18,053 nt of DNA from JBCCAG01 sp050330955 (lineage in GTDB: Bacteria; Cyanobacteriota; Cyanobacteriia; CAKZMO01). The notes below the pieces were generated by a model, which searched no databases, was not told the origin of the DNA, and saw nothing but the letters and a program-made list of their open reading frames with translations. The DNA is taken from positions 1-18,053 of the forward strand of contig JBHJHJ010000132.1 of NCBI GenBank assembly GCA_050330955.1, in the 5' to 3' direction. Made by a program: the position numbers and the translations under genes. Below, in pieces: positions 7,490 through 15,633 of the stretch (the stretch's first letter is position 1; the number at the start of each line of letters is the position of its first letter).

Positions 7490-7732
7490 ATGAGCTACCC
7501 CTATTTCTCGGTTGAAACCGTCGATGGCGATCGCCTTGGGCGGCTGTCGGTGCCCTACGCGCAAATTGCAGACTGGCTCAACTTTCTTAGCGCACCCCAC
7601 TACAGCGTAGACTTGGTGTCTGCAGAACAAGATGGTCACGGCGTAGACCTCTACTTTGACGCCAGTGAGGCTATCTATCTCTATCTAGAGTCTCGGTTTG
7701 GGCAGCGTTTGCCCGAAGCCATTGCAAGCTAA
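7490..7732 (+). CDS. Hypothetical small acidic protein (80 residues)
   Basis: I do not recognise this protein. It starts MSYPYFSVETVDGDRLGRL and is acidic, with alternating hydrophobic and polar residues suggesting a small alpha/beta fold (VDLVSAEQ, GVDLYFDASEAIYLYLESRFG). There is no signal peptide, transmembrane helix or cysteine. ATG at 7490 is preceded by AAAGGCGAG at a suitable distance, and an HIP1 site lies inside the frame. It is monocistronic in appearance, divergent from the DUF4278 gene and upstream of a decayed channel gene. Coding is supported by the ribosome binding site and by the absence of a better reading on either strand. Confidence 0.65.
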   Translation: MSYPYFSVETVDGDRLGRLSVPYAQIADWLNFLSAPHYSVDLVSAEQDGHGVDLYFDASEAIYLYLESRFGQRLPEAIAS

Positions 7733-7840
7733 AGTGGCTGGCCCGGCACCCTGAACTGCAGCGATCGCGACAGTTGCCTGCAATAGCGCGCCCTCCAATG
7801 GCGCCGACTAGCCCTGAAGCGGGCCCCGGACTTTAGGTCT

Positions 7841-8178
7841 AACCTGCAGCGATCGTTCCAGCGCATTGCCACGGGCGGCGCTTTTTTGGCCTAACCATCA
7901 TCTTTGCAGTGATTGGCTACGTCCTATTTGGGTGGACGGTGAGCGACGCTTTCTACATGGTGATTATTACCATTTTTGGTGTGGGCTATGGCGAAGTGCA
8001 GCCCCTCGAAACCCCAGCCGAGCGGTTCTTTACCATCCTTCTTATGAATCCCGGCCCATCCTACGTTATCTGCGGCGGCGATACCCTCATTCTCATGGCC
8101 CACCGCGGCGACATTCCCCAGCTTGCGCAGCTCTACCGGCTGAAGCAGACCCTCCGCTACCGGGGCGCTCGCGCATAG
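7841..8178 (+). pseudogene. Decayed potassium channel gene (pore part, RCK domain lost)
   Basis: Two frames must be joined to read the remnant. The first gives NLQRSFQRIATGGAFL (7841-7888). At the run of six T (7882-7887) one base appears missing, and the next frame gives GLTIIFAVIGYVLFGW, a first transmembrane helix. The pore loop ITIFGVGYGEVQPL contains the GYG selectivity filter. The second helix starts FFTILL but becomes MNPGPSYVICGG, and the text then jumps to GDTLILMAHRGDIPQLAQLY, which looks like the last strand of a TrkA-C/RCK regulatory domain. About 200 codons, most of the cytoplasmic NAD-binding domain, therefore seem deleted, and the start codon also appears lost. It is tail-to-tail with cydB, eight bases apart. 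A functional mini-channel is less likely because of the prolines in helix two. Confidence 0.7.
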
Positions 8179-8190
8179 GCGAAAGCCTAT
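8175..8190. other. Hairpin shared by two convergent gene ends
   Basis: ATAGGC-GAAA-GCCTAT is a perfect 6-bp stem with a GNRA tetraloop on the plus strand. It overlaps the stop of the channel remnant (8176-8178) and the stop of cydB (8187-8189). No T-tract follows on either strand, so intrinsic termination is doubtful; it may protect the cydAB 3' end. Confidence 0.35.
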
Positions 8191-9200
8191 TCGTATCCCT
8201 CGCTTACGGTCACCTTGCCCCGAAATACGATGTACTGGTAGAGGTTGTAGAACAGCATCACCGGAATTAGCGCCCCAATGAAGATCAGCATGAACACTAA
8301 GGCGCTGGGGTCTGCCGACGCCTGATAAATGGTGATCCGCGTCGGAATGATGTAGGGAAACACCACTAGCGCTAGCCCTAGAAAGGTAAGTAAAAACAGC
8401 AGAATCGACCAGATAAACGGTAGCCGCTCTTGCTCCTGGCCTAGCGATCGCAGCAGTAGCCCGATTAGCAGCACCCCCAGCACCGGAATGACGGCAAACA
8501 CAAACACCAAAGGCCGCTCAAACAGTCGGCTGCGGGCGGCCTCATAGAAAATAGGCGTCACCGCAGTGAGGGCGATCGCCCCCACTAGGGTAGTAATCGA
8601 CGCAATTTTGGCGGTGCGGTAGTGGGTCTGCTGCAGCTCACCCTCTGTCTTCCACACCAGATAGGTGGAGCCGATGAGCACGTAGCCCTGAATTAGGGTG
8701 AGCGCCGCCAAAACTGATGTGGGGCTGAGCCAGTCGAACGTGCCGCCGGTAAAGTGGCCCGTCTCGTCTACCTGAATCCCCCCCAGCACCGCCCCTAGGG
8801 CAAAGCCCTGCCCGAGCGCAGCCAAAAAGCTGCCCGTGCCAAAAGCAATGTTCCAAAACAGCTTACGCTCGGCCTGCTCCCGAAATTCAAAGGCCACGGC
8901 CCGAAAGATCAGCCCGAAAATCATGATGAACACGGGGATATACAGGGCGCTGAGAATAGTGCCATAGGCCAGGGGAAACGCCCCAAACAGTCCGCCCCCC
9001 ATGAGCACCAGCCAGGTTTCGTTGGCGTCCCAAACGTTGCTCAGGCTGGTCATTAAGAGGCTGCGCCGCTCTTCGGTGGAGGAGGTGAGGGACAAAATGC
9101 CCACCCCTAAATCGAAGCCGTCTAGCATGACGTAGAGAAACAGAAACAGAGCCAGGATGCCAAACCAAACCTGAGGGAGAAAATAGTCAAGGGTATCCAT
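8187..9200 (-). CDS. cydB: Cytochrome bd-type quinol oxidase subunit II
   Basis: Second integral membrane subunit of the bd oxidase, which oxidises quinol and reduces oxygen to water without pumping protons. The 337-residue protein is almost entirely hydrophobic, with about eight or nine membrane helices. Family motifs are present: MLDGFDLGVGIL (residues 25-36, with D27 and D30) and NVWDANETWLV (residues 56-65). I chose ATG at 9198-9200, which gives MDTLDYFLPQVW, the usual N-terminus. The frame stays open upstream inside cydA, but those 33 residues are basic and unrelated. It begins one base after the cydA stop, so the two are translationally coupled. WDANETW is typical of the cyanide-insensitive (CIO-like) branch. 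Confidence 0.95.
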   Translation of the reverse strand: MDTLDYFLPQVWFGILALFLFLYVMLDGFDLGVGILSLTSSTEERRSLLMTSLSNVWDANETWLVLMGGGLFGAFPLAYGTILSALYIPVFIMIFGLIFRAVAFEFREQAERKLFWNIAFGTGSFLAALGQGFALGAVLGGIQVDETGHFTGGTFDWLSPTSVLAALTLIQGYVLIGSTYLVWKTEGELQQTHYRTAKIASITTLVGAIALTAVTPIFYEAARSRLFERPLVFVFAVIPVLGVLLIGLLLRSLGQEQERLPFIWSILLFLLTFLGLALVVFPYIIPTRITIYQASADPSALVFMLIFIGALIPVMLFYNLYQYIVFRGKVTVSEGYE

Positions 9201-9201
9201 C

Positions 9202-10644
9202 CTATTGCTGGGCCTCCATGGGGCGCTCGTCGGGCTTAAACTGGCCCGGTTTAGTCTCCACTGCAGGCTTTTCTTCAACCCCCGGAATCGGCAGGTCAAA
9301 CCGAGGGCCGCGGCGGACGATGCGGCTGCCGAAGAAAAGCGCTGTCACAAACAAGATGCTGTAGACCGTCGCAAACAGCGACAGAGACGTGAGAACGTCC
9401 CCCGGCGGCAGGTTAGAGACCGCATCCACCGTGCGAATTTCGCCGTACACCACCCAGGGCTGCCGCCCTACGCAGCGCACAATCCAGCCGCACTCCACGG
9501 CGATATAGCCCAACGGGGCAGAGAAGATCCAGCCCAGCATCAGGAGACGCTGGTCCGCGATCGCCTCCTCAGAAAGCAGACCCCGCACCCACTGCAGCAG
9601 CGTCACGCCCATCAGCGCCGCCAGGAAAAATCCGATGGCGATCATAATGCGGAAAGCGTAATACACCAGCCCCACTGCGCCGGGCCGGTCCTCAGGGGCA
9701 TATTCCTTCAGGCCCTGAACCGGTTCCGACAGGTTAGGCTTCAGCTCTAAAATCAAGCCCAGGGCGTTGGGCACCTTAATTTCAAAGTCGTTGCGCTCCA
9801 GCTTGGTGTTGGGCAGGGCCACCACGCTCCAGTCTGCGGGCTGCCCTGCTGGCGCGGTTTCCCAAAGCGCCTCCATCGCGGCCATCTTGGTGGGCTGCTG
9901 GTGGTAAACCTGCTCCCCGCTGAGGTGACCCACATAAATCTGCAGCGGAGCCACCACCACTGCGGTCGCCAGCGCAATCTTGAAGGCCTTAGAAAAGAAG
10001 TCGGGGTGGCGCTTGTTGACGATGTACCAGGCGCTGATGCCCCCAATGACAAACAGGGAGGTCTCCAGCGTAGCCAAAAACATATGCAGCACGCTTACGG
10101 CCATAAACGGATTCAAAATGGCCTGGAAGTAATCTCGCACAATAAAAGTCCCGTCGACGAACGTACCGCCTGCGGGCGTCTGCATCCAAGAGTTGGCGGT
10201 CAAGATCCAAAACGTAGACAGGTTGGCCCCAAAAGCCACCAAAATTGTAGCCACGTAGTGAATCGCCGGATTCACCCGCTCCCAGCCAAACACCATAATG
10301 CCGAGGAAAGCCGCCTCCAACATGAAGGCCCAAGCCGCTTCAAAGCCAATGATGCTGCCGAAGAAGTTGCCGACGGCCTCGGAGAACGGCGCCCAGTTGG
10401 TGCCAAACTGAAACTCCATTGGCAAGCCTGAGGCCACGCCAATGCCAAAGTTGAGAACGTAGAGCTTCGTCCAAAAGCGGGCGTGGTAGTAATACTGCTT
10501 GTTGCGCGTGGTGAGCCAGAGCCCTTCTACGAGAACGAGATAAATGCCGAGCCCTGTGGTGAGGACGGGCCACAGCATGTGAAAGATGGCGGTTAGCGCA
10601 AACTGCATGCGCGAGAGAACCACCGTATCGTGGAGAAACTCCAT
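9202..10644 (-). CDS. cydA: Cytochrome bd-type quinol oxidase subunit I
   Basis: Catalytic subunit with the haem sites and the quinol-binding Q-loop. Expected ligands are visible: H22 (FHMLWP), H187 (VLHMF) and M334 (FRIMIAIG) for the haems; E102 and E110 in GFEAAWAFMLE for proton and haem contacts; and GEQ (243-245), K253 and E258 at the quinol site. GRQPWVVYG (393-401) is diagnostic. At 480 residues, with a short stretch after the quinol site, it is of the short-Q-loop, CIO-like type rather than the long-loop E. coli bd-I type. The C-terminal 35 residues are polar and proline-rich. ATG at 10642-10644 lacks a strong ribosome binding site. An inverted repeat sits 24 bases upstream. It is likely used for respiration at low oxygen or to relieve an over-reduced plastoquinone pool. 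Confidence 0.96.
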   Translation of the reverse strand: MEFLHDTVVLSRMQFALTAIFHMLWPVLTTGLGIYLVLVEGLWLTTRNKQYYYHARFWTKLYVLNFGIGVASGLPMEFQFGTNWAPFSEAVGNFFGSIIGFEAAWAFMLEAAFLGIMVFGWERVNPAIHYVATILVAFGANLSTFWILTANSWMQTPAGGTFVDGTFIVRDYFQAILNPFMAVSVLHMFLATLETSLFVIGGISAWYIVNKRHPDFFSKAFKIALATAVVVAPLQIYVGHLSGEQVYHQQPTKMAAMEALWETAPAGQPADWSVVALPNTKLERNDFEIKVPNALGLILELKPNLSEPVQGLKEYAPEDRPGAVGLVYYAFRIMIAIGFFLAALMGVTLLQWVRGLLSEEAIADQRLLMLGWIFSAPLGYIAVECGWIVRCVGRQPWVVYGEIRTVDAVSNLPPGDVLTSLSLFATVYSILFVTALFFGSRIVRRGPRFDLPIPGVEEKPAVETKPGQFKPDERPMEAQQ

Positions 10645-10667
10645 ATGCGATGTTGAGTAAACCTAGT

Positions 10668-10693
10668 GAAGTGATTGGAGCGAGATTCACTTC
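10668..10693 (-). promoter_or_regulatory. Inverted repeat upstream of cydA, candidate operator
   Basis: GAAGTGA (10668-10674) and TCACTTC (10687-10693) form a perfect 7-bp inverted repeat with a 12-base spacer, starting 24 bases before the cydA ATG. It could be a dimeric regulator site or an RNA hairpin in the cydAB leader. No confident -10/-35 pair was found in the 101-base gap. Confidence 0.4.
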
Positions 10694-10745
10694 CCATTTT
10701 GAGTGAGGGATCGCGATGCCGTTGGCCTAACCCATACAGGTCGTA

Positions 10746-11882
10746 TCAATCTGTAACATGGCGGGCGTTGACAATTTCGCTTACCCAAGCGTCAACCCGC
10801 TGCCCCATCGCCCTTAGGGAATACTTTTCCTCCGCCTTTTGGCGACACTTGGCCCGCTCGATCGCTTCCACTTGGGCGATCGCCGCCACCAGTCCCTCAA
10901 CGCTATCGGGTTCCACCAGCCAACCCGTCTGGCCGTGCTCCACCAGCTCAGCGGGGCCACCGCGCCGGTAGGCCACCACCGGAACCCCGCAGGCCAGCGC
11001 TTCCACCACCACGTTGCCAAAGGCTTCTATCCATTTTGGGGTGACCAGCAGCGCCTTGCACTGGCCCACTTCCCGCTGCAGCGCCGCTAGAGGGAGAAAG
11101 CCCCGGTAGCGCATGGGGGCGTCGGGGTACTGCTGCTGCAAACGGCGCCAGTAAGCGTCATCTGACACAGCCCCAAAAACATTCAGGGGCATTTCGCATT
11201 GAGCAGCAGCAGCGATCGCATCTTCTAGCCCCTTCTCGGGGGCGATGCGCCCCACCCAGGCCAGCTCGTTCACCGGCTGGGACTGGAAACCGTACTGAGA
11301 GAGGTCAAAGCCGTTTTGGAGAATGCGGAAATCGCTAAAGGGGAAGGTGTCGGCCTGGGCCTGGGTATGGACGCCAATGGTATGGGGAAACTGGCCTAGG
11401 GTCTGGGCGATCGCCTGATCCATGGCGTCTGAGAGAGAGCCCATGCTGACGAGGTGTGCCACTGGGCGACGGAGCCAGGGGGTGAGGTAGAAGGGAAGCC
11501 AGTCGTAGGCAAAGTTGAGCAGCAGGTCGTAGTCCTGTTGCACTTGGCGGGCGTGGTCCCACATGCGGGCCAGCACAGCGTCGCAGGGCATTTGTATCGG
11601 GGTCTCGCGGCTCTGGGATTGGGCAAGGACTTGCAGGGCGCCGGGGATGGCGGTGAGGGGGATGCTGTCTAACTGTGAGCCTTGGGGGGCAACGACGTGA
11701 ATGTGGTGACCGCGCTGCTGCAGGGCGATCGCAATATTTTTGAGGGTCAGTTCTACGCCGCCCCCTAGGCCTGAGCCGAGGGGGCCAACGGGAGTGGAGA
11801 GGAAGAGGAGGTTCACTAAGTGGACATGGAGAAAGCTTTCGTCTTTGATCTTAGGTGTAACGACCTGTAGCGCGTAATCCAT
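10746..11882 (-). CDS. Group 1/GT4-family glycosyltransferase
   Basis: A GT-B fold, nucleotide-sugar-dependent glycosyltransferase, probably cytoplasmic. The N-terminal domain opens with a hydrophobic strand and the glycine loop LGSGLGGGVELTLKNIA. The C-terminal domain has WVGRIAPEKGLEDAI and the GT4 signature EAFGNVVVEALACGVPVVAYRRGG, with the EX7E pair that binds the donor sugar nucleotide, followed by PAELVEHGQTGWLV. Chosen start is ATG at 11880-11882 (378 residues); the frame can extend to a TTG at 11951, but that extension is translated from a 22-bp tandem duplication. There is no clear ribosome binding site at the chosen start, so the start is uncertain. It lies between xfp and cydA on the same strand. 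Donor, acceptor and pathway cannot be read from sequence. Confidence 0.87.
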   Translation of the reverse strand: MDYALQVVTPKIKDESFLHVHLVNLLFLSTPVGPLGSGLGGGVELTLKNIAIALQQRGHHIHVVAPQGSQLDSIPLTAIPGALQVLAQSQSRETPIQMPCDAVLARMWDHARQVQQDYDLLLNFAYDWLPFYLTPWLRRPVAHLVSMGSLSDAMDQAIAQTLGQFPHTIGVHTQAQADTFPFSDFRILQNGFDLSQYGFQSQPVNELAWVGRIAPEKGLEDAIAAAAQCEMPLNVFGAVSDDAYWRRLQQQYPDAPMRYRGFLPLAALQREVGQCKALLVTPKWIEAFGNVVVEALACGVPVVAYRRGGPAELVEHGQTGWLVEPDSVEGLVAAIAQVEAIERAKCRQKAEEKYSLRAMGQRVDAWVSEIVNARHVTD

Positions 11883-11897
11883 GTGGGGATATCTTTT

Positions 11898-11940
11898 ACA
11901 TCCACAACACCATGGTTGTACATCCACAACACCATGGTTG
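11898..11940. repeat. 22-bp tandem duplication with a CCATGG core
   Basis: Two adjacent copies (11898-11919 and 11920-11940) of a unit with core CCACAACACCATGGTTG are identical over at least 21 bases. They sit 16-58 bases upstream of the glycosyltransferase start. On the minus strand each copy carries an ATG that is out of frame with the gene. Confidence 0.85.
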
Positions 11941-11972
11941 CCCAATATCAAGCTTCAGTCCAGAGCAACAAG

Positions 11973-12017
11973 CCCGACCGCTGATGGCTCAGCGGGAAGA
12001 GCCATCAGCCTGTCGGG
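11973..12017 (-). terminator. Probable terminator of xfp
   Basis: CCCGAC and GTCGGG bracket an inner perfect 10-bp stem, CTGATGGCTC (11981-11990) with GAGCCATCAG (11999-12008), and an 8-base loop. The hairpin lies about 30 bases past the xfp stop. On the minus strand it is followed by CTTGTTG, a weak U-tract; on the plus strand by AGCTTTT, but no plus-strand gene ends here. The strong stem makes termination or 3'-end protection of xfp the best reading. Confidence 0.65.
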
Positions 12018-12047
12018 AGCTTTTGCTAAGGGAATAGGGCAACGCAA

Positions 12048-14447
12048 TTAGAACGGCCACTGCCAGTGGGTAATTTCGTCCTTATCGATGCCGTATTCGG
12101 CGGCGTAGCTGAGGTTATCAATAATGGCGCTTTTCATTCGCTCGCGCACGTGGGCGGCCCGTGAGCGGAGGGAGGGCACCCGGTCGATGACGTCAATCAC
12201 CAGGTTGAATCGGTCAATTTGGTTGCGGATGGCCAGCTCCAGCGGCGTATTGATGTTCCCCTTCTCTTTGTAGCCCCGGACATGGATGCGCTCTTGATTG
12301 GAGCGGCGATACACCAGCTTGTGAATCAGCCAGGGATAGCCGTGGAAGTTGAACATCACGGGCTTATCTCCGGTGAACAGGTTGTCGAACTCGCGGTCTG
12401 AGATGCCGTGGGGGTGCTCGGTCTCGGGTACTAGGCGAAAGAGATCAACGACGTTGATGAACCGCACCTTCAGCTCAGGAAATTCCTCCCGCAAGATAGC
12501 CGTCGCCGCTAGAGCCTCCTTAGTGGGAATGTCGCCGCAGCCCACCATCACCACGTCTGGCTCATCGGGATCGGTGCCGCAGTCGTCATTGCTGGCCCAG
12601 GGCCAGATGCCGATGCCCTTGGTGCAGTGGCGAATGGCCTCCTCCATGTTGAGGTACTGCAGGTGCTTCTGCTTGTCGGCCACAATGACATTAACGTAGT
12701 CTTTGCTGCGCAGGCAGTGGTCAGCGCAAGAGAGCAGGCAGTTGGCGTCGGGGGGCAGGTAAATGCGCACGACGCTGGGACTCTTATTGGTGGCCAGGTC
12801 TAAGAAGCCGGGGTCTTGGTGGCTGAAACCGTTGTGGTCCTGCCGCCATACCGTTGAGGAGAGGAGGATATTCCAAGAAGAGATCGAGGCGCGCCAGGGG
12901 GCGTGGTTCTTGGAGATGTCGAGCCACTTGGCGTGCTGATTGAACATGGAGTCGATGACGTGGGCAAAGGCCTCGTAGGTGTGGAAAAAGCCGTGCCGAC
13001 CCGAGAGCAGGTAGCCCTCCATCCAGCCCACCAGGGTATGCTCGCTCAGCATCTCCATGACGCGCCCGTCTTGGCCCAGTTCGCTGCCGTCTAGGTCCTC
13101 GGGCAGCATCTCCGCCATCCAGGTTTTCTTGGTCACTTCGTAGATCGCCTGTAGCCGGTTTGACGCCGTCTCGTCGGGGCCGAACACCCGGAAGTTGGTC
13201 ATGTTGTTTGCCATGACGTCCCGCAGCAGTTCCCCCAGTGGGTAGGTGTTGCCGGTTTCGCTCTTGCCGGGGGCCGAGACAGGCACCGCGTAGTCGCGAA
13301 AATTGGGCATCTTCAGATCTTTGCGCAACAGCCCACCGTTAGCGACGGGGTTGGCGCTCATCCGCAGCGCTCCAGTGGGGGCCAGAGCTTTTAGCTCTGG
13401 AATCAGCCGCCCCTGGGCGTCGAATAGCTCCTCGGGCTGGTAGCTCTTCAGCCAGTTTTCCAGCAGATGGAGGTGATCTGGATTTTTGTGCACGTCGGAC
13501 ATGGGCACCTGGTGCGATCGCCAGAAGCCTTCCACCTTCTTACCGTCGATATCCGCCGGAGCGGTCCAGCCCTTGGGGGACCTGAGCACAATCATGGGCC
13601 ACATGGGGCGCTTGGCCACGCCGGTTTCCCGGGCCTCCTGCTGGATCTCTTTGATTTCCTTGATGATCACATCCAGGGTTGCCGCCATGGCCTGGTGCAT
13701 CTCATCTGGGTCCGAGCCTTCCACAAAGTAGGGCTTGTAGCCGTAGCCATCGAACAGATTCGTCAATTCCCGGTGGCTGATGCGGGCCAGCAGGGTGGGG
13801 TTAGCGATCTTGTAGCCGTTGAGGTTCAAAATTGGCAGCACGGCCCCGTCGCGGATGGGGTTGAGGAATTTGGTGGCGTGCCATGCGGTGGCCAGCGGCC
13901 CGGTTTCCGCCTCCCCATCCCCTACCACAACGGCGGTAATCAAGTCGGGGTTGTCGAACACGGTGCCAAAGGCATGAGCCACGCTGTAGCCCAGCTCCCC
14001 GCCCTCGTGAATCGAGCCTGGGGTTTCCGGGGTGACGTGGCTACCGATGTGGCCTGGGAAGGAGAATTGCTTGAAGAATTTCTGCATTCCGGCCTCGTCT
14101 TCGCCTTTATCAGGATAGATTTCCGAATAGGTGCCCTCCAGGTACACTGGCCCCAGCACGCCGGGAGCCCCGTGCCCCGGCCCAGCAATGAAAATCATGC
14201 TCTGGTCGTATTGCTTAATAATCCGATTGAGGTGGATATAGGTAAAGCTCAGGGCCGGACTGGCGCCCCAGTGGCCCAGCAGCCGCTTTTTGACGTGCTC
14301 GGGCTTGAGCGGCTCTTTAAGCAGCGGGTTCTCTTTCAGGTAGATCATGCCTAGGGCTAGGTAGTTGCAGGCCCGCCAGTAGGCATGGATCTTACTTAGT
14401 GCTTCGTCGGAAAGGGGCTTGGTTTGCGGGAAGGCGGATACAGTCAT
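12048..14447 (-). CDS. xfp: Xylulose-5-phosphate/fructose-6-phosphate phosphoketolase
   Basis: A thiamine-diphosphate enzyme cleaving xylulose-5-phosphate (and in many members fructose-6-phosphate) with phosphate to acetyl-phosphate and an aldose phosphate. At 799 residues it has the normal family length. Motifs: HWGASPALSF (H59), GPGHGAPG (H92), GSHVTPETPGSIHEGG (H137), the diphosphate/metal motif GDGEAETG (176-183), SHQVP (H313), SEHTLVGWMEGY (E469) and FSHQDPGF (H543). These match the conserved catalytic histidines and glutamate of the Bifidobacterium enzyme in order and nearly constant offset. ATG at 14445-14447 is preceded by GGAG at good spacing. It lies 73 bases after ldhA and may share its transcript. 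Dual versus single substrate use cannot be decided here. Confidence 0.97.
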   Translation of the reverse strand: MTVSAFPQTKPLSDEALSKIHAYWRACNYLALGMIYLKENPLLKEPLKPEHVKKRLLGHWGASPALSFTYIHLNRIIKQYDQSMIFIAGPGHGAPGVLGPVYLEGTYSEIYPDKGEDEAGMQKFFKQFSFPGHIGSHVTPETPGSIHEGGELGYSVAHAFGTVFDNPDLITAVVVGDGEAETGPLATAWHATKFLNPIRDGAVLPILNLNGYKIANPTLLARISHRELTNLFDGYGYKPYFVEGSDPDEMHQAMAATLDVIIKEIKEIQQEARETGVAKRPMWPMIVLRSPKGWTAPADIDGKKVEGFWRSHQVPMSDVHKNPDHLHLLENWLKSYQPEELFDAQGRLIPELKALAPTGALRMSANPVANGGLLRKDLKMPNFRDYAVPVSAPGKSETGNTYPLGELLRDVMANNMTNFRVFGPDETASNRLQAIYEVTKKTWMAEMLPEDLDGSELGQDGRVMEMLSEHTLVGWMEGYLLSGRHGFFHTYEAFAHVIDSMFNQHAKWLDISKNHAPWRASISSWNILLSSTVWRQDHNGFSHQDPGFLDLATNKSPSVVRIYLPPDANCLLSCADHCLRSKDYVNVIVADKQKHLQYLNMEEAIRHCTKGIGIWPWASNDDCGTDPDEPDVVMVGCGDIPTKEALAATAILREEFPELKVRFINVVDLFRLVPETEHPHGISDREFDNLFTGDKPVMFNFHGYPWLIHKLVYRRSNQERIHVRGYKEKGNINTPLELAIRNQIDRFNLVIDVIDRVPSLRSRAAHVRERMKSAIIDNLSYAAEYGIDKDEITHWQWPF

Positions 14448-14520
14448 TGGGTGAAATCTCCTTGACGCATTAACTTTCGATAGCTATGGAAGTCCACAGC
14501 ACACCGCGTGGCTCACTGGA

Positions 14521-15507
14521 CTAGAGGGCATTGGGGCAGGGACGGCCCTGCTCGATGTCGGCGAGATTGGCAAGGGTTGTTTGGGCGATCGCCCCCAGCG
14601 CCTCGCGGGTGAAAAATGCCTGATGGGGCGTGATGACGACGTTGGGAAAGGACTGCAGCAGCTGGAACGTTTGATCCCGAATAATAGTGTCGGAAAGATC
14701 TTCAAAGAAGAGGTTAGCCTCCCCCTCGTAGACGTCCAGCCCCAGGTGGCCAATTGTGCCATCTTCAATGGCATCGATGACGGCTCGGGTATCGATGAGT
14801 CCCCCGCGACTGGTGTTGATTAGCATCGCGCCGCGCTTCAAATAGCACAGCGTTTGCGCGCTGATGATGTGCTGAGTCGAGGGTACCAGGGGGCAGTGCA
14901 GAGAGACTACATCTGAGGAGGCGAGTAGCTGATGAAGCTCAACGTACTGAACGCCCATCTCCTTGCAAGCGGGATTGGGATGGGGATCATAGGCAACCAG
15001 ACGGCAGCCGAAGCCGCTCATGATGCGGGCAAAGCACTCGCCAATTTTGCCGGTCCCCACGATGCCCACCGTCTTACCGTGGAGGTCGAACCCCAGCAGC
15101 CCATTGAGGGCAAAGTTGTCGTCACGGGTGCGGTTGTGGGCTCGGTGTAATTTACGGTTTAGGGTAAGGATCAGGCCCACCGCATGTTCGGCGATCGCAT
15201 AGGGCGAATAGGACGGCACGCGGACTACCGAGATTTCCAGAGCTTTGGCAGCGTCGAGGTCGAGGTTGTCGTATCCGGCGCAGCGCAGGGCAATGCAGCG
15301 GATGCCTTGTTCTTTCAGTAGGGTCAGCGCTTCTTGATCGACCTGGTCATTCACGAAAATGCAGATGGCTGAAAAGCCTCCAGCAAGCGGCGCCGTCTTT
15401 GCGGTAAAGCGAGCTTCGAAAAAGCTAAGATCGTGGGCAAATTCAGCATTAGCTTGACTCAAAAACTGTCTGTCGAATGGTTTCGTATTAAAGACGGCAA
15501 CTTTCAT
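14521..15507 (-). CDS. ldhA: D-lactate dehydrogenase (2-hydroxyacid dehydrogenase family)
   Basis: Reduces pyruvate to D-lactate with NADH in the cytoplasm. The 328 residues show the family layout: substrate-domain RCAGYDNLDLDAAK, the NAD-binding loop GTGKIG (151-156) after VGIV, and the catalytic trio R234 (NTSRGG), E263 (DVYEGE) and H295 (TPHQAFFTREAL), each one position from the Lactobacillus numbering. The TPHQAFFT ending favours LdhA over other 2-hydroxyacid dehydrogenases. ATG at 15505-15507 follows a consensus GGAGG four bases upstream. It is first in the line ldhA-xfp. A candidate promoter with an overlapping palindrome lies about 120-160 bases upstream. Expected role: NADH re-oxidation in dark fermentation. 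Confidence 0.94.
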   Translation of the reverse strand: MKVAVFNTKPFDRQFLSQANAEFAHDLSFFEARFTAKTAPLAGGFSAICIFVNDQVDQEALTLLKEQGIRCIALRCAGYDNLDLDAAKALEISVVRVPSYSPYAIAEHAVGLILTLNRKLHRAHNRTRDDNFALNGLLGFDLHGKTVGIVGTGKIGECFARIMSGFGCRLVAYDPHPNPACKEMGVQYVELHQLLASSDVVSLHCPLVPSTQHIISAQTLCYLKRGAMLINTSRGGLIDTRAVIDAIEDGTIGHLGLDVYEGEANLFFEDLSDTIIRDQTFQLLQSFPNVVITPHQAFFTREALGAIAQTTLANLADIEQGRPCPNAL

Positions 15508-15633
15508 AAAACCTCCGAATCCAATATCAACAAACTACGCATTGCGATAGATTGGAAAGCTTCTATGGATTTAACTCCTAGCGAAATCAGGTAAATCGCG
15601 GAACAGAAGAAATACTGCGGTCTTAAGCCTGCT

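Noticed and set aside
7866..8270. 134-residue plus-strand frame over the channel remnant and cydB end
   Set aside because: The channel motifs are in the neighbouring frame; this frame is rich in Arg, Pro and His and runs into cydB on the opposite strand.
9201..9299. 33-residue N-terminal extension of cydB
   Set aside because: It lies inside cydA, is basic and non-conserved, and the ATG at 9198-9200 gives the standard CydB N-terminus.
13467..14354. 295-residue plus-strand frame antisense to xfp
   Set aside because: The opposite strand encodes an unambiguous phosphoketolase; the antisense frame is a shadow of GC-rich codon use without motifs.
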